From contig NC_079474.1 in NCBI RefSeq assembly GCF_026230105.1, positions 4,288,187 through 4,352,186 on the forward strand: 64,000 nucleotides of DNA, in the 5' to 3' direction. Below, one piece after another: positions 34,793 to 47,000 of the stretch. Position numbers and translations under genes: made by a program. Under the pieces are notes generated by a model. That model saw nothing but the letters and a program-made list of their open reading frames with translations. It did no database searches and was not told the origin of the DNA. Source of the stretch: Diorhabda sublineata (lineage: Eukaryota; Arthropoda; Insecta; Coleoptera; Chrysomelidae). The stretch's first letter is position 1. Every line of letters starts with the position of its first letter.

Positions 34793-35745
34793 TGTTGCCG
34801 CCCCTCGCTTCAATTACAGCTTCAATTCGTCTTGGAAGGTTTCTAAACAGGTTCTGGACGTATCCTTGCGGCATGTTTTCCCAGAAGTTAAAAAGAACAT
34901 TTTGAAGATCATCTAGTGTTCTTATTGGTGCCGGATGTTGTTGAATTTACCATCCTAGATGCTCCCAGACATGATCTATTGGGTTGAGGTCCGGGCTACG
35001 TGCAGGCCAATTCAGTGTGGGTATCTCGACCTCTTCCAACTACTGCCGAACCACTCTAGCATCTTGTGGACGAGCATTAGCACAGAGTTGTCACTGATAT
35101 GAGGCATATAGGGCTCTACATGGGTTCTAGGATATTAGTTATGTACCTGTCAGCATTCACTGGTACTAGCTCCGTGCGACCCTCGAAAGAAATTCCTCCC
35201 AAAACCATGATAGAGCCACTACCAAAGCTTTCAGTTTGACAAAAATTAACCTGATCGTGCCTTCCACCACGTCGCCTATCTACTGGTACACGTCTATCTA
35301 ATGAATACAGACAAAATCTTGATTCATCCGTGAATAAAATATTGGACCAATCTTGAATATTCCAATTTGCGTGTTCTCGAGCAAATTCCAATCTTGCTAC
35401 TCGATGTTCTCTGGCAAGACGTGGACCTCTAGCTGGCACTCTGGCACGTATACCTTCTTCTCTCAGCCATTTCGAACTGTTTGTAGGCTTATTCGGACAT
35501 TACGAGCAGCCAACAGATCCGTTTGCTGCCTTCGTGACTGCAATTAGGTGGTATGCCTAATTCTTAACGCCGTCTTCTGGTTAGCAGTTTCTTGGTAGCG
35601 AATAACAACTCTGGATATGGTGCATTGTTGAACTCCAATTACCCCGGCGACGTATCTTCGACTGCGGCCATCTTGTATGAGCATGATGATTCTAGCGGCT
35701 CCTTCATTCGTCACATGTCTTGTTAAACGTTGAGACACATCCATT
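34793..35745 (-). mobile_element. Tc1-like transposase, frameshifted
   Basis: The minus strand starts MDVSQRLTRHV with a helix-turn-helix region. It continues through ILFTDESRFCLYSLDRRVPV, SGSIMVLGGISFEGRTELV and (in another frame) WPARSPDLNPIDHVWEHLGW, and ends ARGGNTSY-stop at 34793. Stops and frame changes near 35440-35540 and 35080-35120 make it inactive. Almost the full transposase length is present. Confidence 0.8.
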
Positions 35746-36643
35746 ATTAACAAAATAAATTCAAATTTTCACTATACAATAACACAATTTGCTTAGAAAT
35801 TTTTCGATCTCAATGCATTCTCCAAGACAGAAATGATTTTCTCGAGCATACTAATGACGTAAGCTGCCATTTTGATCTTACCTTCAGCGGCAAATTTGAA
35901 AATACGCTTTAAACGTGACTATTAAAATAAGCAACACTTTGTGTCTTTGAGGCCATACATCAATAAAACGTCTATTTCGTAGTAGACGTAGAAGGCAAGT
36001 GAATAAAAGTAAAATATCGATGACTAGTACTTAGCAGCCCCCGTTCTGCAAGACTTGTATCGATACCCTCTAGGAGGTGCCTTGAGAAAATCTGGAGCAA
36101 ACATGCTGCAAGGGGGATGTAAATAGACAGGTTTTAGTCAAAGATATGGAAGGGAGAATAACCGTCAACGTGCGCGAACGTACTAATACCGTAAGATGCC
36201 ATGAAAATAGGGATCTAAAGATATAACTAGCAAAAAGACAGTTACGAGCTACAGAGAATATCCAATATGTATAAGAGGAAATGACAATCCCCTACAATCG
36301 TGAGCCAATTATAAGTACATAAAATAAAAATACTTCAAATTATCACAAATCTATCAATTTAATGATTTGAACATTTACTTAATACAATTTCCAGTACACA
36401 AACACTTTTTTATACATATTTTAAATAAGAACGTTTTCACTGACCCTCGTAGAGTATGTTTACGTTTCCCACTCAAGTTCAACGCACTATTAGTTTCCTT
36501 TAGGTGCCAATTCGTATTTTACTGTTTCTTCAAGTTGATTTTTTTGGACAGAAAATTTAAATAGATTTATATTTTGTATACATGATATATTTATATTTTG
36601 CGAAACAAAAGCTATTGTTAAAATATATTCTTAAGACGCTATG
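35746..36643. other. Intergenic, no gene recognised
   Basis: It contains the right flank of the Tc1 element and AT-rich DNA. No domain-bearing ORF and no clear terminal repeat were found. Confidence 0.4.
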
Positions 36644-37460
36644 GGACTTTTCGGAAAATAGAGCCCGGTTCAGGTAGATCACCTATCAGCTGATTGATGA
36701 TTATAACCCAGAACAAGATTTTGATCACGGTTTCCGAACGTCACGTTTAATTTTCGGTGGAAATTTCAAATTGATTTACAAGAACTTTTGATTTTTATCA
36801 CTTTTTGTGCGTTAATTCTTCCCATGATATATAATTAGTTGTATAATAGATTCTAGATGTTTAATATATTGTTATTAAGCAGTTATCAAAGATTTATACC
36901 ATCTCTTATACTAAAGTTTCAAACTAATAAGCTATTTTCATGCTGAAATACCGAAAATACAAACACTGTAAACCTTAGTCACCTATCAATGACGCTGCTT
37001 ATGAAAATTAATAGTAGACAGCCATTTAAGAGGAATGAATAATATTTACAGTTGAAAAGACCATAGACAAATAAAACAGTTCTTCAGCAGCATAACATAT
37101 GATACGACCCGATTGAACCGATCAGTTTCCGGATTAACCCGATCATGTTCTGTATATTGGGAAACTAACCCGAATCACCTGATCGATTTTAATCGGGTCG
37201 TATCATAAATTATGATTTTTTCTAACCTGGTAGACTGGTCGGTAAATACGATCAGCTGAAGGATTGTTTTATTTGTCTATAGTTTTTGAACTTTAAAAGT
37301 TATTTATTGCGTCATTGATAGGTTACCGAGGCTTATTGATATGATAGCTTATTAATTATAAGCTTTAGTACAAATCCGCGAGAGGGGGTAAATCTTTAAT
37401 AACTGCCGCAATCAGGTTACGGTGATGTATCTGAACCTGGGTAATATTTTCCGAAAAGTC
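36644..37460. mobile_element. Fold-back/MITE element, copy 1
   Basis: The ends GGACTTTTCGGAAAAT and ATTTTCCGAAAAGTC are inverted repeats. Inside, ATGATACGACCCGATT at 37100 is exactly inverted at 37191-37206, forming a 107-bp hairpin. The 36780-36900 stretch recurs in reverse orientation at 46620-46750 in copy 2. No ORF. Confidence 0.75.
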
Positions 37461-39340
37461 TTTATACAAGATATGTTTAAAGCGCTTTTTTTGACGGAGG
37501 GTGAAGCAAAAATAATTGAAAAACTGCTGGCGGTTTATAATTTTTGCTATCCATTATTAGCCCTGTTCTATTTTATCTAAACTATGTAAAAATTATTGTA
37601 GATTTATGCTTTTCTTAATGTTAAAGGAGATATTATATTTTTGTTTGCTAATTAAAATGATTTGTAATACATAAGTAGTACCTCTAAATAAGCTTTTAAT
37701 AAATGTAATTTTTATCTAAAATTTATGAAGAAGTAACTTAAAAGATCCTTTTCTATATAAGCATATACGTTTCGGTTGAAGTATGATAACTTCAAACAGC
37801 AAAGTACCAGCATATAGAGAAGAAAAAGATATTAGTTTAACATTCATCAGTCGTCGAATAAACAAAGTTGTTCTTCAAAAACAATGGTGAAAGTACCAAC
37901 CTGAAAAATACTTCTAATATCACTACCCACACCATTATTATATTTTTACAAAATAGTACTTCAAGATAAGATTCTATATTTTACCTCACTCCTGGAAGGA
38001 TTTTGATTCAATTTTCTGTAGAAATCAAACTTTCTCAAACTCGTGATTAACTTGGAAGTAAGTTGAGGAGTTCATTAATGCTCCGATCCGTATATGCTAA
38101 TCTCAATTATGCTTTTAGATAAAAACTCCTTGTAGTATACTGTCTGCATTATTATTTTAATGAGCAGTTATAAGTTAACAATTACTGTATTTTTTGTAAA
38201 GAGTAAACATAAGTTGTACAAATAAATGGTTGAAAAAATAATAAAGTAAGTCGCAAAGTTATTTTGAATGTATTGACTCACCTTTTCCTTATAATTATTT
38301 GTTTATTTCTCAAAGAAAAAATATGCTTCATTTTTTTTAAATAATTCAATTTAACTATCGTTTTATTATTATAAAACTAAGAATATAATTGTACTTCAAT
38401 TTTCACCCTTCTTATCGTTATATTTGAAGTGGATTCTAAAAGTTTTAGAACTTTTATTGTAATTCAAACCTCCAGTAAAAAGCTTTGTTCGAGGCTCAGT
38501 TTAGAATCGATTCGGAATCAGTTGGTAACCAATTTAGGATCGTGTCATGTACATGTTTGTTTACGAAACCGTTCGGAGTAGCATTGTTCGTGGGTTAATT
38601 TAGAATCGATTCCCAATCAGTAGGTAACTAATTTAGAATCGCTTTACTACGCATATTTGATTACGAACCCAAGTTGATTTATCGCTTTGATTAATGAAAT
38701 AGATGTGACCCGCTAACGCGAACCTGTTACTAAAAATTCAGAACTAACTGATACGTGATTGACTATTTTCAAAGTGCGTAAGCTATCGGTTCTTAAACTG
38801 ATTCGAAAGTAGATTCGCAGTTAATTTGAACAGATTCCGTATAAATTCTGAATACCTTCTGAACGCATGCTATGTTCAGAATATTTTCTCAACATGCATT
38901 CCTCCACGAACGAATGTAGAGTTTGACATTTAAACTATGGCAAGTAGAACAAAAACGCACGGGCCGTATTAAATATTCTTATCCAAGTACGAGGATACAT
39001 TGGACGTGCTCAGAACACATTCGAAAGTTATCTGAGTTCCACTATTACAGAATTTGAAGTCCCGAACAACCTTTATTCATACCACGAACGCACAATTTCA
39101 AACTGACAGAACATGTTTGGGATCTCTATAGCGAATAAAGTTATTAACACATCTTTTTTAATATAAAAATCGTACCAATAAAGGATCTGATTAGTTTTAT
39201 TCCAACATCAATATTTTAAGATTAGAGTAAATATGTATTACTATATAAACTATGTTCGACCATCAAACTACACATATTCTCTAACTGCTAGAAACAGACA
39301 AAAGAACGTTCCTGTTTACAGCGCCTCTATGTTTGACAGA
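37461..39340. other. Intergenic, one short direct repeat
   Basis: The only structure noticed is a pair of roughly 42-bp direct copies (ttagaatcgattc...) at 38501-38542 and 38600-38641. The right end must hold the RpLP0 promoter. Confidence 0.45.
38501..38641. repeat. Short direct repeat (99-bp period, two copies)
   Basis: Two copies of about 42 bp begin TTAGAATCGATTC and share AATCAG and GGTAAC blocks, with a handful of mismatches. Function unknown. Confidence 0.6.
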
Positions 39341-39370
39341 TTTAAAATGGAACTAACAAAAGAGGCATCT

Positions 39371-39402
39371 TCTCTTTCATTGCGCCTGTGTTTATTGCCG
39401 AG
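39371..39402 (+). promoter_or_regulatory. RpLP0 5' UTR exon with a TOP-like pyrimidine tract
   Basis: A pyrimidine run (ttctctttc) at about 39369-39378 lies 24 nt before a consensus gtaagt donor at 39403. Ribosomal protein mRNAs usually begin at a C within such a 5' TOP tract, which gives growth-linked translational control. The exact start site is inferred. Confidence 0.5.
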
Positions 39403-39641
39403 GTAAGTAAAAGTTTACAACAATATTTTTAAAATATTTCAGTAATCTTTTGGATTTGAATCTTTCAAATTATATAAGAGTTTTTAAAAATGGATACTAT
39501 TATATATATAATTGGTATTTTTTATGTATGAAAGCCAAAATTCAATAATTACAATATTACTTTTAGTTAGGTTAAGTATTAACACGTACTTGTATTTTTA
39601 GTTCTTAAATTCGAAAAAACGAGTCCCTAACCACAACAAAG

Positions 39642-42623
39642 ATGGGTAGGGAGGACAAGGCTACTTGGAAGTCAAACTACTTCACTAAACTTATCGTAAG
39701 CTTTTTTTATTGTATTAATATAATTAAATTATTTTTTTCGTGATGAAAGCATGTTTATAGAATGGTTTTCGTCTCATACTAGAGCTAGAAATAGTTGAAC
39801 CCACTAGTATGTGGAAAACGCATGTTGATAACTTTATTCTGATGTACTTTTTCATTTCTAACTTTGCTTTATATCGTGTACAACTAATGTAAGGATTGTT
39901 GTTTAGCAATTGTTGGAAGATTACCCAAAGTGTTTCATTGTGGGCGCTGACAATGTCGGCTCGAAGCAAATGCAGCAAATCCGTATATCTCTCCGAGGTA
40001 TGTTGATTATTTTGTAAACAGTATTGGTATCTACTTTATATTTTATCTTCTCAGGTAGTGCAGTGGTCCTTATGGGAAAAAATACCATGATGCGTAAAGC
40101 CATCAAAGGTCATCTGGATCGCAACTCTGCCTTAGAAAAGATCCTGCCTCACATCAAAGGAAATGTTGGTTTTGTTTTCACTAGAAATGACTTGGTTGAA
40201 ATCAGAGACAAACTATTGGAAAATAAGGTAAAAGCTCCTGCTAGAGCTGGTGCTATTGCTCCTTTGCCTGTAGTGATTCCCGCACAAAACACTGGATTGG
40301 GACCCGAAAAAACATCTTTCTTCCAGGCTTTGAGTATTCCAACTAAAATTTCTAAAGGTGAATCAATCAAACAAATCAATAGGATGTAATATATTTCAAC
40401 ATTTATTCAATTTTCTTTAGGAACCATCGAAATTATCAATGATGTCCACATCTTGAAACCTGGTGATAAAGTAGGAGCTTCTGAAGCAACTCTACTTAAC
40501 ATGTTGAATATTTCTCCTTTTTCGTACGGTCTCCAAGTAGAACAAGTTTATGATTCAGGTACTGTTTTTGCTCCTGTGATATTGGACATCAAACCTGAAG
40601 ATTTGAGGGAAACTTTCTTGGCTGGAGTTGCCAATTTGGCTGCTGTATGTTTGAGCATAGGTTATCCAACTATTGCTTCTGCACCACACAGCATTGCCAA
40701 TGGACTCAAGAACTTGTTGGCTATTGCCGCTGTTACAGATATTGACTTTAAAGAGGCCGCAACTATCAAGGAATACATCAAGGTAAGTCATCTCTCTAAT
40801 GATTAGGTTTGAAATAAAATGGGGTATAAAGGGGTTATAATTAAAATAACTTTACAATAAGATAATTGATGATAAGGTATGTCATAAATAATTGCTGTCT
40901 TTTTGTCAAAATGGCTTAGAAGTAAAGTTGATCATTGAAAATTATATGAAAAATTAACTTCTTCATTATTATCCAATAATAATTTTTGTGTGGTTTTATT
41001 CCTTTTGTCCAGAACCTGTTTATTTTGTTTATCAGACCATGTATTTTAGCTTTTTTCCCTTAAAAATGCCTAGTATTATATCTTTCTCATTATCGTTACT
41101 ATTTATGACAATCCTTCCATTTGTTCTGTGCAAAGTCTTGTATTTATTAATTTCTTGTTGAAAACAGCTTTGTCTTTTCCCAAATCGTATTTTTCCGCTT
41201 TTTATTATCTTCTTTAAATCACAGTAGCTTATCTTGAATTAGTTTAGTAGTTACTAATAAATGGTCAACGTACAAAGTTGAGATATGAAGTTAGACAAAA
41301 TATTAACATGGTAATATTTTAGAAGTCCCGCAATTCTCCAAAGTTAATTTTTTTAAAAAATTATTTAAGACTAATATCTTATAGTTGACTTGGTTTTGTC
41401 ATATATATTTACAAAAATTTTAGTTTAATTTTCACAAAATTCTTGTGTATTTGCCCTAAATGTTTTCAGAGTTGTTTGTATTTTAAATCAAGAGTTTCGG
41501 CAGTGGTAAAATCATTTCCTTTACTTATTCACAACGTCTTGTATTGTAGAGGTAACATTTCTTCTTCATTTGGTTCTATAATTTGCTTCCTGTTTAATAT
41601 TTCTCCAGTTCAGTTGTCTCTTTTCTAGGTTGTTTGCTATTTTTGTAGTCCATTTCTTTTTCGGTTTCCCATATCACCTCAACTGTTATGTTCCCCTTCA
41701 TTCTCACTATATGTACAAACCGTCTCGATTTTTTTGTGCTGTATCTTCATCCCCGCTATTTTTCTCACTATTTACATTTTACACGTTATTTTCTACTTCA
41801 TTTTGTTGGTTAACGCCCAGGATTCCCATACATCAGCATGATAGTAGTAGTAATACTCGTTTTGTACATTTTTTTATCCCTGTTGAAAAAGACTCTGTAC
41901 AAGCTTTCATATTTCTTTTTTTGCTGAAGTTCATTGGTTGGTTCCAACATACCAAAATAATTACCTGTATTGTCTCATATTTTATGTTTTTTTAAATTAC
42001 AATTTCTGAGCAAATAGTGCAAATCTAGTAAAAACAACAGCAAACCTGAGGTAAATCCTTACTCATATTCTAATGAAACTTCACTGGTAAACTAATTCAG
42101 TTAGTTGAAAATTTGACATTGATATCTTTATGCTCATTAAAAATTTTGCAAATATGTACAAATTATCCAATTTTTCAATAATTCCACATTATATAATTTT
42201 ATCCAAGTCAGATTTTCCATTTACATATTACCAATTCTTGGTGTAATTAGCTAATACTTTCCGATTGATGTCAGAATTTAGCAACAGAAAATTGTGACTT
42301 AATGTTTGTACATGATGATATCTTTTCCTAAATGGCTCTCGTCTGGTACTAGAGCTAGCAATAGTTGAACCCACTAGTACCTGAGAGTTATATGTTGAAA
42401 ACCTTTTCTGATTAGTTGATATATTTATTTGAATGAACACTATTTTTTTTGTATTTCTGTTTTTTACATTATTCTTTTTGTTTGTCAGGATCCAAGCAAA
42501 TTCACCGTTGCAGCTCCAGTAGCCGCTGCACCAGCTGCTGCTCCCGTTGAAGCCAAGAAGGAAGAAAAGAAAGAAGAATCTGAGAGCGAGGATGACGATA
42601 TGGGTTTCGGTCTTTTTGACTAA
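39642..42623 (+). CDS. RpLP0: 60S acidic ribosomal protein P0
   Basis: Five coding exons: 39642-39695, 39907-39997, 40055-40357, 40421-40782 and 42489-42623, all GT/AG and in phase. They encode 314 aa, close to the usual insect length (about 315-318). The protein starts MGREDKATWKSNYFTKL, contains KCFIVGADNVGSKQMQQIR and MGKNTMMRKAIKGHL, then the long L10/P0 core, an Ala-rich hinge and the acidic tail ending DDDMGFGLFD. P0 anchors P1/P2 to form the ribosomal stalk that recruits elongation factors. A non-coding first exon precedes it. Introns 1 and 4 host snoRNA candidates. AATAAA lies at 42681. Confidence 0.98.
39738..39846 (+). ncRNA. C/D-box snoRNA candidate, RpLP0 intron 1
   Basis: C box GTGATGA (39740-39746) and D box CTGA (39839-39842) enclose about 100 nt. 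Between them a hairpin forms: GTTTTC/GAAAAC outer stem, CATACTAG/CTAGTATG inner stem and a 21-nt loop (39783-39803). The D box lies 64 nt before the 3' splice site, the usual place for intron-encoded C/D snoRNAs. A related copy in intron 4 has an almost identical loop and compensating stem changes. No strong terminal stem and no rRNA target could be assigned. Confidence 0.65.
41560..41990 (-). mobile_element. Probable LINE 3'-end fragment in RpLP0 intron 4
   Basis: The minus strand reads YGKPKKKWTTKIANNLEKRQ then LNWRNI, similar to the GRPKKRW...W ending of insect non-LTR ORF2 proteins. Strongly T-rich on the plus strand. The short plus-strand ORFs here are not coding. Confidence 0.45.
42310..42414 (+). 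ncRNA. C/D-box snoRNA candidate, RpLP0 intron 4 (paralogue)
   Basis: C box ATGATGA (42312-42318) and D box CTGA (42408-42411). The internal hairpin has GCTCTC/GAGAGT and GGTACTAG/CTAGTACC stems around the same 21-nt loop as the intron-1 copy (one change). It lies 77 nt upstream of the intron's 3' splice site. A second CTGA at 42381-42384 overlaps the stem and could be a D' box. Confidence 0.65.
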
Positions 42624-42680
42624 AACTTTTTATCTCTAATATGAGATTTTTATTTGCTGTTTTGTTCAGTCAGACTGTCA

Positions 42681-42686
42681 AATAAA
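42681..42686 (+). terminator. RpLP0 polyadenylation signal
   Basis: AATAAA 58 bp after the stop codon. Confidence 0.75.
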
Positions 42687-42779
42687 TACAATGGAACTAA
42701 CTTGTCTTTTACCTGATTTTTCCTTCAATCTAGATTTTTAATCAAGATCATCAAGAAATAACTGTACCTGCAAATTTTA

Positions 42780-44040
42780 TTATCACTCATTGAACGCACA
42801 GGTCTTCATCGACTTGACAGGACACTCACACGAGTACCACTAGTCAAGTAGAGTAGAGTCCATCTTGAGAATCAATAGCTTTCCCTGACACATGACTGGT
42901 TTGTTTGACCATAATTTTGCCATTGGTAATTTCAAACAAAAGAGATAAGGCAATTTATTTTGTAACAATATCAAATTGATAGCATATTTGTCCTATATTG
43001 ATTGGTATGTTGAAGCTACCAACTCATCTGCATAATATACTGACAAGGATCCTCGCGATTTAACTGGAAACCCAAACCGGTCATTGGGCCATCAAAAGTT
43101 TTATTCTATTAACACTGAACCTATTTTAGACCATATAAACTTCGTTTGATATGGCAAACACTGCTGTTCCATCCGCATACCTCTCAGGTTCTTTCAGGAA
43201 GATTTCCTCTTCGACGTCACCGTATAAGAACGCAGTCGAGACATCAAAACTATCGTAGAACCAGCCGGTATTGACAATGATCGAATTACTTCCAGCACAG
43301 CAAGTATCTTCATAGTCACTGCCGGATTTTTGGGCACAATTTTTCATAACTAGTCCGCACGATTATTTCTTTCGCTTCCATTTTGACTGGATACCTACCT
43401 CCATTGAAAGTCTTGGACTCATTTTCTGTTAAAAGAACTTCAGCAAAGTGGGAAGTCAATAGTGTTTCAGCCGACCAGGGGCTTTCCTTTCCTGAAGCGA
43501 CAGTCTGCGATACGCAGTGGCGTCGCTTGGTGAAATTCATTTAATCCACAAATTTCTTTAAATAAATAGAAATATGGCGTTCTTCAGACACTCTGGTTCA
43601 CGACCACCAAAGAAATTCAAACAAACGCAGTCTGCAGGAAAGGTTATGGTGACTATGTTTCGGTATTCGAAGACATTGACGTCTGAATAAGGAAATAGTC
43701 CTTTATTGCTTGAGCCCATGACAACCAAAGTAATTTTTGAAGATATTTAGGTGAACTGCTCTGCCCAGTCTTAGCATCCAGAGATTATCATCTCTTCCAC
43801 AAGAAAAAGTAACAATTGGGTAACAAATGACGATGAATTTTGACCAGATGTCCCAGCAAACTGCTCAACCATAATATCGCATACTTCCTTAGCTGATAGC
43901 CTTCGTTCAATTCTCTGACGAAGATCGTCGCTATCGAACTGAGAAATGATTGAACAAACATGTATTTGGCTACGCCACTGGAACAAAAGGGGTCTACGAT
44001 ATTATGATTTATTGTTTTTAAATAAAAAGCTTGATGTTTG
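42780..44040 (-). mobile_element. Degenerate Ty1/copia retrotransposon fragment
   Basis: The minus strand shows FDVSTAFLYGDVEEEIFLKE (reverse transcriptase, with the first catalytic Asp) and later REDPCQYIM. An upstream gag-like piece includes LRQRIERRLSAKEVCDIMVE. Many stops and frameshifts are present and no LTRs were recognised. It fills the gap between RpLP0 and the serpin gene. Confidence 0.65.
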
Positions 44041-44099
44041 GGAATCATAATTATTTACATAATGTTTACGTTAAAATAATAATAAGCATTTATTGATAA

Positions 44100-47000
44100 C
44101 TATGTAATTCTTGTGTTGAGTGGGTTCACTACTTTTCCTGCCATCAAAAGAACGTGAAGTTCAGCGTCTACGACGAAGTAGAGGAATGGATGATCAGCTC
44201 GAAATTCAATAGGGACTTCTTGGCGATACTGTCCTACAATCAAAAAAGATCTTTAATATGAAATAGTTGCCGAAAAATTTCATAAAATGGATCTTTTCAA
44301 ATCTGAGAGGAATATTTCAGAGCTATATTTTGACACTGTAGTTACTAGGTACCTTGATATAAAGACTAAAATGTGTGTTCTTGTGCGGCCGGTTAGCCAC
44401 AGCCAATGAGAGGCCTTTCCCACTATCGGCCATGTTGTTCATCTGGCCAATCAATTCAATGCGGGAATTTGAATCTTTTCGTTTTAAGATTGTTATGAAC
44501 AAAACATTGAGAACCGAATGTGTTACAAATCTATGAAAATGACTTGGCATATGTTAAATTAAGCTTTGTTAAAAGTTATTTCAATAAAAACAATTCTCAA
44601 ATTAATTTGGATTCAATAATTTGTTATTGTTTTTTCGATTTCTCTTGTGAGAATCAACATACTTGTCATCACTATAAGAGTGTATCTTTCATTATTAGAT
44701 ATCAGCAGTTTTTACTCATACTTGTATTCCGTATTTACAGGAAGGCCGGATGGGCCATGGCCCAGAGTGGCAATATTGAAAAATAAGGAAAAAGTTTTTA
44801 AACTTTGAAGTAAACAATTGATAAATGGTCATGCAAGAAATTTTACTAGCTTCCAACTTTGCCAACCTTGAAAACATCGCACCGCCCCTCCCCTCCACTT
44901 ACTCACAAGTCACCCCCTCATTACATGGTATTGGGCAGGGAGGCAAATCAGGTCTGGCCCGTAGGCGGCAAATTCGTAAATCCGCCACTGCTTGTATTAG
45001 GGAGCTACTTACAAATATTTTATACTGATATTTTTGCTAATTTTTTTTACATTCACGTTGAATTTTCACTGGTAGATAGATTCTCAGTTGGCACTGCATC
45101 TTTGGATAACACATAGATATTTGTTTCTCTTGTAAACACTTACCGTGCTGGAAGTTAAGTTGTCTATCCACAAACTTTTTTCCATCCGTTAAGTAATTTA
45201 ATATCTTAAGTAGGAAATCTATGGAAATTAATATCTTTACCTCTCTTTGTTATTTGTGCACGAAGGTACAGGACAAGAAAGCATTTTAATTTCAATAACT
45301 ACTCTATATACTCAATGTAAATAAATATAAATCAGTCAGCTGGTGACAGCCAATATGGCGGAAAGTAGGACTGCGCAGTAGAGGTAAATTGATCTTCGGT
45401 AAGAACACACCTTGTAGTCTTTACATCATGCTAGGTACCATTCCATAATATTGTCTTACTTCTTATATAACATTTGGTTAAAGTTTTATCTTATGATTAT
45501 TCGTACGTAATATTCTTGGACCGAAAATTAAAGAAAGTATCATGTCGAATCTAATTCTGCGTTGCTAAATGCTTAAATAGATTGTTATCGCTACTTAACT
45601 ACAATAATGACCGTTTGTTTTATTAAAACCAGTGATATCAAGTGAGTTTATCGAATTGCAAAATATCTAATTAAGGTTTAGGTAACGTTTATTCGCCACA
45701 AATAATGCTCAAAAAGGTATCCCACGATCGCTTTCAAGGTAACAGAGTGATATATTGAGTAACTACGTAACTGTTATATTCTAATAATATTTGAAGTTAT
45801 ATTGTTTCTTCCATTGAGGTAATTTCTTCCATCTGTTAAAATAACTTTTAGGACTTTTCGGAAACTATGATCATGATCGTTAACTAACCCGGATCACGTT
45901 CACTGATCGTGTTAATCGTGTCGTAGTCATATGATATGATACTTTCTACCCTGGTAGGCCAGCTGAATAATTTGTCTGTCTATGTCACTATACTGAGGTA
46001 TGGAAGGAGCCAATCAGCACCTTGAAGCATGCGTCACTGAATTACGCATCCAGGGCGTGGCCAAAACATGTGCGTCATGAAAGTGTCAAACGTCACACCG
46101 TTCAGTATTTGTCCAATATTTTTCCCATATTTTTTTTTAAAGTTAAATTGTTAAAGAATGTTGTACGAACAAAGAACAAAAAAAATCGTACAGAAGAAAT
46201 ACAAAAGAAACAGTCGAATCCAAAAAGGTGATACAATAACTTTAAAAAGAAAATAATAAAAAATTGAAGGAGTTTAGCAAAGGAATTTAATAATGAAAAT
46301 ATTTTCGATAGAACTACAATAAATTTAAAAAATAGAACGAATAACTTTTTGTTTACTCAGCGCATCGACAATGTTGATGAATTTTTTCATCATTATCGTC
46401 GAGTTCATCAAATATTATTCTACCTAAGCCTTTTATAATATTGTGAAAATTCAAAAAATTTCAAAAAGTTAGGTTAAGATTCTCCGTTTCACGTTAAACT
46501 GAAGCTTAAACTACCCCCAGAAGGCCGATAACGTTTTGTCAGTAAACGCCATCCTAAAAACATGTATTTTAAACCGACGTTTGAAGTTTAAGCTCCACTT
46601 ATACAATTGGGCATAGATGTTGGTTGGCATAAATCTTTGATAACTGCTTAATAACAATATATTAAACACCTAGAATCTATATTATATATCATGGGAAGAA
46701 TTAACGCACAAAAAAGTTATCAAAATCAAAAGTTCTTGTACGTTTGTAGGTGTATATCATGTTTCAAATTTGAAATTTCCACCGAAAATTCAACGAGATC
46801 AAAATCTCGTTCTGGGTTATGATCCTCAATCAGCTGATAAGTAATCTACCCGAGCCCGAGTTATAGTTATCGAAAAGTCCTTCTGAGTTGCATGTAAATA
46901 TAGAGATGGGATTTCACTGATATCACTACATAACTGTTTAATGGAATTGAATACACGTTTTTCGTATCTATAGTGGTTACTTTCTTATCAACTGAACATT

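Noticed and set aside
39724..39978. Minus-strand ORFs in RpLP0 introns sharing a VGSTI.SSS motif with 42228-42440
   Set aside because: The shared peptide is a shadow of the two conserved RNA hairpins. Stem covariation argues for RNA, not protein.
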